Assembly: GCF_037975245.1 (NCBI RefSeq)
Contig: NC_092577.1
Coordinates: 2,627,501-2,691,500 of the forward strand
DNA: 64,000 nucleotides
Origin: Apostichopus japonicus
Taxonomy: Eukaryota; Echinodermata; Holothuroidea; Aspidochirotida; Stichopodidae
Direction: 5' to 3'
Of this stretch, positions 55,601-64,000 are shown piece after piece. Position numbers and translations under genes: made by a program. The notes under the pieces were generated by a model. The model was not told the origin of the DNA and searched no databases. It saw nothing but the letters and a program-made list of their open reading frames with translations. Numbering within the stretch: the first letter of the stretch is position 1; every line of letters starts with the position of its first letter.

Positions 55601-56267
55601 AAAGGATAGGTCTAGGCCTAGCCTAAAATAAAACTCACCACCATCTAACACAGTACTACTTGGCTAGCCTACGACTATGGTTTACTCCTTGATGCGTTTA
55701 CTAGACGAAAAAGAACAGGTCATGCCTGCAAGAAATAATGAGATACAGTAATAGGCACTAGGCCTAACTACAGCTCTTTCAGTTAAGTGTACTGTAACGT
55801 TAGGCTTGGCTAGTAACGTACGTACTTAGCGTAAAACCATACTCGCAATGTTAAGCAGAGACGGGACCAAACTACTGGGCTACTCGTAGTTCTATTACAT
55901 CTTGTGACAAACGATACAAATTGGAATTCTGTTATGACATTCGCAACCGTGGTTTATCCTTTTTACAAGCCTAGGTTATGTTGTATCAAATGTAAAACAA
56001 GATTCTGGGGCCGCAGCCTACATAACAATTTAGACATAGCCTTACACTTTTGTGTTACTACATGAGCAGTCAGTACGAAAAACAGGTAAGCTACTTATAG
56101 TCATGAATTTTAACGCTTCGATACGAATAAAATATGCTCAAATTATCCATTCAATACAGATATATTTAATATCCACATGAAAATCTAGGAAATACAACAT
56201 GTTTCAGTCTCAAAAAGACGATTGCAGCGGATTTTCTACTTAAGTTGTTAAAGTTTCACGTACCCAT
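50612..56267 (-). CDS. RPS8: 40S ribosomal protein S8 (eS8), complete, six exons
   Basis: Exons: 56267-56264 (ATGG only), 55328-55222, 54467-54368, 53216-53041, 51730-51601 and 50721-50612 (stop TAG). The 627 coding bases give 208 residues, the length of vertebrate RPS8. The sequence starts [18 protein letters not shown] and includes [65 protein letters not shown] and [20 protein letters not shown], ending RKIRAKKGK. It is a structural protein of the small ribosomal subunit. A 5'TOP-like start precedes the ATG, and four introns carry box C/D snoRNAs, so the gene doubles as a snoRNA host, as RPS8 does in vertebrates. Confidence 0.97.
50780..50862. repeat. 23-bp tandem repeat in RPS8 intron 5
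   Basis: About three and a half copies of aaatgccacatacatgcca followed by tgtc. Confidence 0.85.
51223..51306 (-). ncRNA. Candidate box C/D snoRNA in RPS8 intron 5, sister copy
   Basis: Same C box, D' box and D' guide (AACGATAAGTCTTT) as the intron 4 copy. Bases before the final D box differ (GATTAATCATA against GACGACTCATA). The closing stem has changed in step (AAGGGG/CCCCTT), which supports a folded RNA. Confidence 0.65.
51601..51730 (-). CDS. RPS8: RPS8 exon 5
   Basis: Acceptor tatttcag|TC, donor CTGG|GTAAGC. Codes [20 protein letters not shown] through to [10 protein letters not shown]. Confidence 0.96.
52493..52577 (-). ncRNA. Candidate box C/D snoRNA in RPS8 intron 4
   Basis: Minus strand: terminal stem AAAGGGG/CCTCTTT (one G-U), C box ATGATGT, D' CTGA preceded by AACGATAAGTCTTT, a second internal CTGA, and a final D box CTGA. 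The D' guide is identical in the sister copy in intron 5. It pairs with 28S 'AAAGACTAATCG' with one mismatch (28S from memory), so the target is unsettled. Confidence 0.65.
52648..52682. repeat. (TA)n microsatellite
   Basis: Dinucleotide run in RPS8 intron 4. Confidence 0.95.
53041..53216 (-). CDS. RPS8: RPS8 exon 4
   Basis: Acceptor ctcgtag|GT, donor CTG|GTACGG. Codes [20 protein letters not shown] through to LARKKGAKL. Confidence 0.96.
53517..53632 (-). ncRNA. SNORD46: Box C/D snoRNA, U40/SNORD46-like, in RPS8 intron 3
   Basis: On the minus strand a 9-bp terminal stem AAGTAGCAG/CTGCTACTT encloses a C box (ATGATGT), an internal CTGA and a C'-like GATGACA, and the D box CTGA. Just upstream of D, GTCATAGTTAC is an 11-base exact complement of the 28S helix-69 sequence GTAACTATGAC. 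By the D+5 rule the target is the A equivalent to E. coli A1913. From memory, human U40/SNORD46, also in an RPS8 intron, guides that site (A3739). About 116 nt. Confidence 0.82.
54368..54467 (-). CDS. RPS8: RPS8 exon 3
   Basis: Acceptor catttcag|TT, donor GAAG|GTGAAA. Codes [20 protein letters not shown] and then [13 protein letters not shown]. Confidence 0.96.
54592..54707 (-). ncRNA. SNORD46: Box C/D snoRNA, second U40/SNORD46-like copy, in RPS8 intron 2
   Basis: A 116-nt near-identical copy of the intron 3 snoRNA: same terminal stem, C, C', D' and D boxes and the same guide. Similarity extends about 70 bp into the flanking intron on one side, so the snoRNA moved as part of a larger segment. 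Both copies appear functional by sequence. Confidence 0.8.
55222..55328 (-). CDS. RPS8: RPS8 exon 2
   Basis: Acceptor taatcag|GT, donor AAAG|GTAATG. Codes [20 protein letters not shown] and then [15 protein letters not shown]. Confidence 0.96.
56264..56267 (-). CDS. RPS8: RPS8 exon 1 coding part (ATGG)
   Basis: Only the start codon and one base precede donor GTACGTG. A first exon ending right after the start codon is typical of ribosomal protein genes. The phase fits exon 2 (G|GT = Gly2). Confidence 0.9.
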
Positions 56268-56557
56268 GTTGAGGAGTTTCTGAAAAGAGGCCAGGTGGTT
56301 AAAAAACAGACGTCTCTTGAATTAGCATTTCATGTCTATATTTATTGTGAGTGCCCTTGAATACAGCTCAAAAAATTGAGGAAAAATAATTGAAGATAGC
56401 TGTTTTCAGTTAAGATTAGAAATAATTATGCCAATTTGTAATAAAAAGAAAAAGCAAATTTTTTGAGATAAATACAAATAAGAACAATAAAGGAATCATA
56501 TTTTTCGAAGGTGGTGGCAGCATTTTCAAATTATAATCATTGTTAGAGGTAAATAGT
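56268..56557. promoter_or_regulatory. Bidirectional promoter region, RPS8 / TUBGCP5
   Basis: Only 290 bp separate the two divergent start codons. Both promoters must lie here or overlap the first exons. No TATA box is obvious in the expected position on either strand. Confidence 0.65.
56281..56290 (-). promoter_or_regulatory. RPS8: Probable RPS8 transcription start with 5'TOP motif
   Basis: On the minus strand CCTCTTTTCAG lies about 23 bases before the ATG. A C followed by a short pyrimidine run is the 5'TOP signature of ribosomal protein mRNAs, which couples translation to growth signalling. Confidence 0.6.
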
Positions 56558-56653
56558 ATGGTCAGAATGGCGGCATCATTAAAAAAGTTGGAGCAAGACT
56601 CGAACATCGAAAAAGAAGCAAAAAAGCTGATTAAGGGGACCTTGAACCTCAAT
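56558..56653 (+). CDS. TUBGCP5: TUBGCP5 exon 1
   Basis: MVRMAASLKKLEQDSNIEKE and then AKKLIKGTLNLN, followed by donor AAT|GTATTG in phase 0. The charged helix-like text fits the start of GCP5, but this exon is the least certain of the four. Confidence 0.7.
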
Positions 56654-59600
56654 GTATTGTATCATTCGAAAATAACATGTTTCGATAAACTCATTTCGAA
56701 ACTATCTTCAAATAGCTAGTTGTGTTATTTAATCTTAGATAAAGCCCGACTATAGCTTGACGGCTAAGCCCAGTATTAGTATGTAGACCAGTGTATCCTA
56801 AACTAAGTATGCATTGGTTTGTACTAGTTTCGCGAAATCTTTGTACAGTGCAGTGCAGGACCAAACTAATAGGCTAAGCTGAAAAGATGTAGCCTAAACA
56901 ATACTAATTTAGGCCCCAGACTGAGTTCAAATTTGACAGCTTTCTGCTCAATCAATTTTCGTGATTCTAGGATTTAAATCCATGCATATTTGGTCTGTAT
57001 GCAAAGGTTTTTCTGATGCAAAACTATCACATGAAACTGAAGACAGTTTTCTTTTTCATGACTGCTGTTCATCAATTTTTCAGAATATGTTAGTAAGAGC
57101 ATTTATTTTGATATGTACACAGCCTTATTAATTACAGACAAGATTATGATTAACTGGCATAATTTTTCAGGCATTGGAAAGGCAAAGTTATTTGCACTTC
57201 TCTATCTTCTTCTCCTTTCCTTAACATTTCAGGAAGTTTCAGAGAACTTTAAGAGGTCCTTGCACTTTGTACTTTCAAATTTTAAGTTTCATCGTTACCT
57301 GGATGTGAACAGCCATGTCACTGAAAAGACTCTTAGAGGGTAATTTTTGTCTCTTTAACTTTAAGTAAAAGATTAGGAAAAGTTAGTCGAACCAGTTTAA
57401 GATCATCTATTTGAACTGAGAACACATACATGTGTGTACATGATTTTCAAGTGAGGTTGTAATTTTAATCTGTGAAATGCAGTATATACTAGCTAAAAAT
57501 ATAACCTCAGTGTCCACTGCCTAAATCTGAAGAAAAAATAATATTATACAATGAATTTCAGAAACAGATCTAGCCTACCCAATAGTTATGATTTTAAAAT
57601 TGCATATCGCATTGGATTTGTAGTCTATATGGTATTTAATTTGAACATTCAATGGAAACAGAGATGTACAGGATTAATTAATATATTGTCTTAATCTACT
57701 ATAAACAGGAACTCTGACATCAGACATAAAATTCAATTCTTTGCCATGAAACTACAAAAACATTACTACATGAAAGTGTGGGACACAACAATTTTCTGCA
57801 CCTCGCAAAATGGTTTATAACCAGTCATCTAGGAGCAACCAGATGGTTATGACCACATAGATGTCCTAGCTAGTGATGGAAATCCGATTGTGTATGAATG
57901 CTGTATGTAATATACATATGTTTGAATATTATAATTATTGATGAACTCAGAAAAATGCCAGTTTGTCAGCAAACTGTGGAATGACAAACTTATAAGTCAA
58001 CCAATTTTAATGCAATGCGACTCAAACTTTTAGAGTACAGTATGTGGAGAGGATGGTAATTTTTTGAAGAGGATGGTAATTTTTGGAGATGGTGGAGCAA
58101 CAGCCATCTGTGATTAACATGATGGAATGACCTTGAATATAATAATTATTGAAAAATAAAAGTTAAAATCCAACTTAAAGGCATGGAAGACTTTAAAGGG
58201 TGTGAAGACTCACGCAAAAACAAACGTCTAATGCCGGTAATTTGACCTAGTTTCGAATGAGGTGTAACAGAAGTGTTAAACACCACCATCAATCCCAGAA
58301 AATACATACACAGCTTGCTACCATCGGTAATTAGACACTAGTGTACAGTCAGTACATACAGCTGCGGTCAATACCCACAGCACAGTGTACAAACGATACA
58401 GCGATGGACATCTCAGGTCCAGCTAAAGATAAAAAGTAATCACCTTTCATTACAGTCTGCATTTTGTAGCGACACAAACAAAACGTCATTTGCAAGCAAC
58501 AGAAACTTAGCATTTTTAGATGGCCGCTTGCGGTTTGGGGCGAGTCTTCAATGCCTTTAAGGTTCAAGAAATCAAGATACAGTAGAAGCTTTGCACTTCA
58601 AAGTAAAAACGTTTTGATGTTTGATTTTCGACTCATGAAGGATGAAGCGGTGAATTTTAGACCCGTAGCAAATGTAAATTACTATTATTTGAAAATACTG
58701 AAATGATAACTTATTAATTACGTCTAAGTCATTTCAACAATTTTCTGCATAAATGTCATCTTATTAGGGTTAGATATTCTTATCACGAAGGCCCTTTTTA
58801 AGCTGCCGAAACCAATTGCCAGATTTTAAGTCAAGTTGAGGGGATTTGTGAAATTAATTTCCAGACTGAGATAGAACCATTAAAGTAGTTAACCAGTTAC
58901 GTACTCTGTATTCCCAACAACAGACATTCTGCATAGTAGTTTGGTCTGTTTTGGCTTACAGATATTTATTTCTCTACTGTTAATTGTTGGTTAGCTACTA
59001 AACATTTAACAGTTTCTAAATATTACTATGTTTCTCATGAAAATGACCACTGAGGTACAATGGTTTAAAATTTAAAAAGGAACAATATCCTTTTGTGGCT
59101 CTCCTTTTTCTATCTTTGTTTTTTTAACTGTAACCCCTCCTTTCCTTCGGTCAAGGTAATTAGGACAATGGGTCAGCAATATGTGTATCAAGTGGGCCTA
59201 GGCTTCAAGACAGGATAAAATTGTCTCCATGTCCGAATGGTTCAATGCTGATATTCAAAACAACTGCTGAGTTTGTTCTACACAGGTTTACAATGAGAGA
59301 CACAAAACACAAAGAAATGTACCATGAACTATTTATATTTTCAATCCTCCAATTATGGGAAATGGGGATGTTATAAGGCTATCAATGGCACAAGACAATA
59401 AAAAGTATCTACATTTAAGCTTGCACGGTTTCGTGAAAACTTACAACCGGTTTTTCTCTAGCAAAAAACCGAATCTGGCTCAAAAACCGGTTTTTTTTCC
59501 CCTCCTGAATTGCATTGAAAACATCCAAATCTCGATCGCTAAGCTGCGTATTTTTGAAGCTTTATCAACAGCGGGTTCAAGTCTGTTCGTTCGCAGTAAA

Positions 59601-61842
59601 TTGTTAAAAATAAGAATAATAAATTCAAGAAACGTTAACGTTTAAGTTGGAAACATGTGTTCATGAACGTAAACGAAAAACCACCTGAGAGACGCCTTGT
59701 CTGATAACTGATAAGAAGAAAGGTTTAAAGGAAAATTACAAAGAAAATAAAATCCATTAGCGTACAAAGGAGAATTGTCACAACAGCAACAGCTGTAATT
59801 TTCAGCCATGTATGCAACATTTTTACTCCTTTAATATTCCTTGACTCAAGCCTGACGCCAGGTGTCTCTTGTGAATAATGGACTGTGATTGTTCTAATGT
59901 TACTTGTTGCATCTTAGTTGTTAAACTCAACCCCCCCCCCCCCCGCGATTGTTCTAAAGTTACTTGTTGCATCTTAGTTGTTAAACTCAGAGCCCCCCCC
60001 CGTGATTGTTCTAATGATACTTGTTACATCTTAGTTGTTAAACTCACAGAGCCCCCCCTCCCCTGCGACTGTACATGTCGTATTGTATTGTGGATTGCGC
60101 AATGTATCTTTCAAGTTTTAACGTTCATTTTTTGAACACGAACTGTGATCAATGTGTTTGAAAAGATTTTCTCCATATCCTCTACTATTTAATTGAAGTT
60201 AAATAGTAAGAAGAACACAAAGAGGACAAACACTTTGATTGTAACAATTTATTTTGAACTGCATCTCGTCATTTGAGTGTGTACTTCTCACAACTACTAA
60301 CGTTGGCCACCAAGGTCAGTTCAATACTACAAGGTCGCTTAACTGATGCACGCATATATGGGCTGCATAGCCTAATGTTAGGCCTAGCTATCCACCCTCA
60401 AGCACTGGTTATGGCATGTGCGGATCGTAGCTGACAATGTCGTCTATCAGAAAAGCTTTCTCTTGTTGCAATTTACTTTCATATTGCAAAAAGAACAGTA
60501 AAAAGGAGAAACCAAAGTCAACAAACCTTTTTTTTTCAGTTTTTGCAATTCACATTTCGGTTTTTTCCGGTTTTTTCGGTTTTTCGGTTTTCTTGAAATA
60601 AAAAATAGTACCGAAATTCGGTCGGAAAAAACCGGTTTCGGTACTAAAACCGGTTTACCGTGCAAGCCTATCTACATTACAAATATGTCAACTTGACCAC
60701 ACTCTTAAATATCAACTCTTAAATAAGCATACTTGCAGTTACATAACATACTAGTTACTGTGGTACTGAACACTGTACATCAAGATGCAGGACAGGTGGT
60801 ATAGACAATATTAACAATAATAAGGTTACAGTGTGCACTGTACTATACACTGAACATTTAGAACTTGATACACATATTGCTGACCCATTGTCCTAATTAC
60901 CTTGACCGAAGGAAAGGAGGGTTACATAATGTTAGATCTTGAATTAAAAGTAAAGCAACTGCACTGTTATTATTTTTGTTGCAGGTTGTATGAAAAGTTT
61001 GAAATTCATTCCCAGCCAAAGAAGGCCGAAAGACTTCAAGAATTGGTTCAACAATTTTTAGAAGCTCCATTGGGAAAGAAGCTTGATCTACCAAGGGTGA
61101 GAATTTTTTTCAATTTATCGCTATTATCCACAGGGGGGGGGGGGGGGGTAAGGAGGATATTTGGTTAGGATCCAAGCTGAATTCAAATGTAAACAACTAG
61201 TTGTCTGTCGGATGACCTCCAAACCTGATTTTGGTTGACGGAACAGAAATTTGGTCTTGTAGACAACTTGACAATCATTTACAAGTTTTCCTCTGCCACC
61301 CATCTCTCTGGAGATAGGCCAACGATTCATTTGAAGAGGAGTGTTACTGGCCCAAATATGCTGTTAAAGTAAGATTTGGCTAAAACATGAAGAAAATTCA
61401 ATCTCCTATGTTCAGTTACATTAATCTAAAATTGAAGATTTGTTTAGGTAAAACTAGTTATAATTGTTTTTATAACTGTCTTGTTTGATTTATTTTTTTT
61501 TTATCTTTTGTCAGGTAAACTAGTCATAAGTTATGTTTTATTTGACCAATTTATTTTGCTTGAATTGATATTGATAAGTGAACCAATTCTTAGTTTGGTG
61601 TCCTTTTATCTCTATACATATTATCCCTGGTCTTAGCAGATACACAACATTATTGTCAATAATTTGTCCATTATTTTTCTCTTTTCTTATATTTTTAATT
61701 ATATCAGTTAAATCTAGCTATGACTTTGTTTTTATTCCCTCACAGACTGACACTCACTATGCAATATTATCTGTCGTGCTGAACTTGTCTGAAACTCCAA
61801 CAAACTCCAATTTACAAGGCTTGGCTGCAAGACAACAGGAAG
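56558..61842 (+). CDS. TUBGCP5: Gamma-tubulin complex component 5, 5' four exons, partial
   Basis: Exons 56558-56653, 57233-57339, 60985-61096 and 61746-61842 join with matching phases (0, 2, 0, leaving phase 1). The text FVLSNFKFHRYLDVNSHVTE, LRGLYEKFEIHSQPKKAERL, QQFLEAPLGKKLDLP and TDTHYAILSVVLNLSETPTN aligns with the N-terminus of animal GCP5 (SNFRFHRFLDVNSH, IYEKFVIHS, TDAHYSILSLLLCLSDSP, recalled from the human protein). GCP5 is a structural member of the gamma-tubulin ring complex that nucleates microtubules at centrosomes. The conserved grip domains and all later exons lie right of the window. The start could be either of two in-frame ATGs (56,558 or 56,567). Confidence 0.9.
57233..57339 (+). 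CDS. TUBGCP5: TUBGCP5 exon 2
   Basis: Acceptor aacatttcag|GA, donor GAGG|GTAATT. Codes EVSENFKRSLHFVLSNFKFH and then RYLDVNSHVTEKTLR. Confidence 0.92.
58197..58556. mobile_element. MITE, copy 2, flanked by TTAA
   Basis: Ends AGGGTGTGAAGACTC and GAGTCTTCAATGCCT are inverted copies, with TTAA on both sides (58,193-58,196 and 58,557-58,560). This is the piggyBac-type signature. A second end-like sequence (TTAAAGGCATGGAAGAC) sits just left at 58,175, hinting at a nested or duplicated end. It lies in TUBGCP5 intron 2. Confidence 0.72.
59417..60669. mobile_element. 1.25-kb DNA transposon, Mutator-like by target duplication
   Basis: Left end AAGCTTGCACGGTTTCGTG and right end CCGGTTTACCGTGCAAGCCT are inverted copies over the outer 12 bases (11 of 12). 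Both inner flanks are rich in AACCGGTTTTT. The element is flanked by ATCTACATT(T/A), nine matching bases, at 59,407 and 60,670. A 9-10 bp duplication suggests the Mutator superfamily. No transposase is present. Confidence 0.7.
59880..60062. repeat. Three ~60-bp tandem units with C-runs
   Basis: gattgttctaatgttacttg, then ttgcatcttagttgttaaac and a poly-C run, repeated three times inside the 1.25-kb element. This produces a spurious ORF. Confidence 0.85.
60985..61096 (+). CDS. TUBGCP5: TUBGCP5 exon 3
   Basis: Acceptor tgttgcag|GT, donor AAGG|GTGAGA. Codes LYEKFEIHSQPKKAERLQEL and then VQQFLEAPLGKKLDLPR. Confidence 0.92.
61746..61842 (+). CDS. TUBGCP5: TUBGCP5 exon 4
   Basis: Acceptor ccctcacag|AC, donor GAAG|GTAAAA, phase 1. 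Codes TDTHYAILSVVLNLSETPTN and then SNLQGLAARQQE. Confidence 0.92.
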
Positions 61843-62863
61843 GTAAAACTTTTGCTATATTACAAATGCAGTATTCCACCAATGCTTAAGACAAGAAAAA
61901 CCCATTGATTACTGTGAACCCAGGGATCAATGGTAAAGCAGATTGTTCATCGATGAGAATGATAGAACACTTTGAAAGGAATTCTGCAGTTTTCTTGGAA
62001 CAAGTCTGACACCTGTGAATATTGGAGTCAGCTCGATAAATTTTTATCTCAATACATTACATGTATAGAGATATTGTAACAGTAAGTGGGACTCTCTCTT
62101 CTCTTAAAAATTTTTCAGCGTCTTCATATAAAGTTCTTTTTCTCTGGAATTTTCAGAGCAAGCATATATCATATAGGCCAACAAAAGTTACTATTTTTTA
62201 TTCGAGAATTTTATCTCATTCTATGACTTTTTCACCGATTTATGTCCAAATCGGGCCAATTTGGACTGAAATACAGTTTAAACACATCATTTTTGCACAC
62301 GCTCCGAAACCGTTTGTAATATGTATGATTTGCTGAAGTTTCTTTGCTCATCTGTCAATTATTATTCGATGTCCATGGTTTTTATGGGCACGTGACAATT
62401 TACTTGTCAACGATTGGTTTATTTTTTGCGGTTTTGTATATTATGTAAAGCAGTATGTAGAATAGACAATAACACCGTTGTCTCATTGGCTCAGTTGTAG
62501 CATGTGATGCTATTGTCACTCGCGATTGGACTATTCTGTTTTTGAAGGGGCGGGACAACTAGTGAAAGCATCGCATCATCGCCACATGTAGCGTCATTAC
62601 GCTCTTAATTCACCATCCTTTAAAGACGTATTTCTCTTCACTCTCATCTCAAGCCTTTTCAAAGTTATCTTTACGAAATTTTTATGAAAGTTAATCGCTT
62701 TCGCTTGGTAATTTGTCATCAAAGTATCGCCTTGTTATTACACGTTTGTAAAACCGAAAGGAAAGGACCAGGCTGTTTTTAATAGGTATGTATTCTCTGT
62801 TTTATCGAAGTTTCTTCTATTCACAGAAAAGGTTAGGCTAACCCATATTCTTAACATATTCTT
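61843..62863. other. TUBGCP5 intron 4, no exon seen
   Basis: No continuation of GCP5 was found after exon 4. The ORF at 62,061-62,336 shows no recognisable motif. Confidence 0.45.
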
Positions 62864-63637
62864 AACCGTACCAATATGTCTCAACATTAATACGAGACAT
62901 TGGATTTAACGAAGTCGATTGTCTGTTTCAACCTTTGTTGAAAATTTTTCTTCAAATCGTAGTGGTTCCGTTATGGCTACCTTGATTGTGGGGATATCCG
63001 CTGATTCTTCTTATCTAAGCTCGGGTTTTGCTAGGCCATACTACGTTAGGCTAATGCTAGTTGCTACCTTCTGTTGAACTGTATCAGTGTGTAGATCAAG
63101 CCTAGGCTAGGCCTAATTTACAATGACGATATCTATAGGCCTATAACCTGTTATCATGTTATTGTCATGTACGACCTTCCGTGTTTGTATATTGATAACC
63201 TTTTTTTTTGTAACTAGCCTAACCTTATATTTCAATCTTAGGATATTCTCAACCGTACCAATATGTCTCAACATTAATACGAGACATTGGATTTAACGAA
63301 GTCGATTGTCTGTTTCAACCTTTGTTGAAAATTTTTCTTCAAATCGTAGTGGTTCCGTTATGGCTACCTTGATTGTGGGGATATCCGCTGATTCTTCTTA
63401 TCTAAGCTCGGGTTTTGCTAGGCCATACTACGTTAGGCTAATGCTAGTTGCTACCTTCTGTTGAACTGTATCAGTGTGTAGATCAAGCCTAGGCTAGGCC
63501 TAATTTTACAATGACGATATCTATAGGCCTATAACCTGTTATCATGTTATTGTCATGTACGACCTTCCGTGTTTGTATATTGATAACCTTTTTTTTGTAA
63601 CTAGCCTAACCTTATATTTCAATCTTAGGCCTAGGCC
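62864..63637. repeat. 387-bp recent tandem duplication
   Basis: Two head-to-tail copies (from 62,864 and from 63,251, each starting aaccgtaccaatatgtctca) differ by only a few bases and small length changes. A third, older and more divergent copy seems to follow at about 63,640-64,000. Confidence 0.88.
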
Positions 63638-64000
63638 TAAGTTAGGCCTAATTTTACGATGACGATATCTATATCCTAGGCTTATAACATGTAGTGTTAT
63701 CAATTTATGACATTGGCGTGTAGCTTACGTCCCTCCGTGTTTGCATATCGGTAATTTTTATTTTTTGTAGCTAGCGAAACAGACCTAGGCCTAGCCTAAC
63801 TCTAAGATCTCGAGACATCGGGTTTAACATAGTCGACTGTCAATTTCATTCTTTCTTGAAAAGTTTTCGTTAAAATGGAGTAGGTTAGCCTAGGCTTGTT
63901 CCGTTACGGTAATCGTGATCGCCAGGGTAATCCTCTTATTTGGGTTAGGCTCGACTTATTTTTCACTAGGCTAACTCTTTTGAACCTGATGTAGATCTAG

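Overview
This is animal nuclear DNA: AT-rich, intron-rich and full of transposable-element debris. Two housekeeping genes are recognisable by their protein sequence, RPS8 (complete, minus strand) and the 5' part of TUBGCP5 (plus strand). The long CCP/sushi gene with PAN/apple domains, the CR1-type LINE and the hAT-type elements suggest a marine invertebrate, perhaps an echinoderm such as a sea cucumber. The phylum is inference; it was not read from a marker sequence.

Left part, 1-4.1 kb, minus strand: the first five exons of a secreted Ser/Thr-rich protein gene (signal peptide at 4070). It includes an exon of about 24 heptads of the VETTAEP type and runs off the left edge. After a gene-free gap, 7.8-38.1 kb (minus strand) holds one large gene that appears complete: signal peptide, a short exon, two Ser/Thr-rich exons, 24 CCP (sushi) exons and a last exon with two PAN/apple-like domains and a stop. 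Every internal intron is phase 1, so whole domains can be added or lost without breaking the frame. CCP1-CCP16 sit in a young tandem array of about 675-bp exon-bearing units. CCP17-20 and CCP21-24 are an older duplication of a four-domain block. The introns hold a 48-bp minisatellite with a CR1-like LINE inside it, a second LINE tail, and several MITEs.

39.2-45.85 kb is best read as one 6.6-kb DNA transposon: terminal inverted repeats, an 8-bp target duplication, subterminal palindromes, and a spliced, slightly broken ORF that I do not recognise as a transposase. 45.9-50.5 kb is gene-free repeat DNA with P-element/THAP-like scraps, a tRNA-derived SINE and a hAT MITE with a perfect 8-bp target duplication.

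50.6-56.3 kb is RPS8 (six exons, 208 aa). Four of its introns each carry a box C/D snoRNA, from two families present twice each; one family matches U40/SNORD46 by its guide. RPS8 and TUBGCP5 are divergent, with 290 bp between their start codons, so they probably share a bidirectional promoter. TUBGCP5 exons 1-4 run to 61.8 kb. Its introns hold a TTAA-flanked MITE, a 1.25-kb Mutator-like element and a 387-bp recent tandem duplication, and the gene continues off the right edge.

All splice sites were called by eye from GT/AG, reading frame and phase. No alignment or transcript was available.
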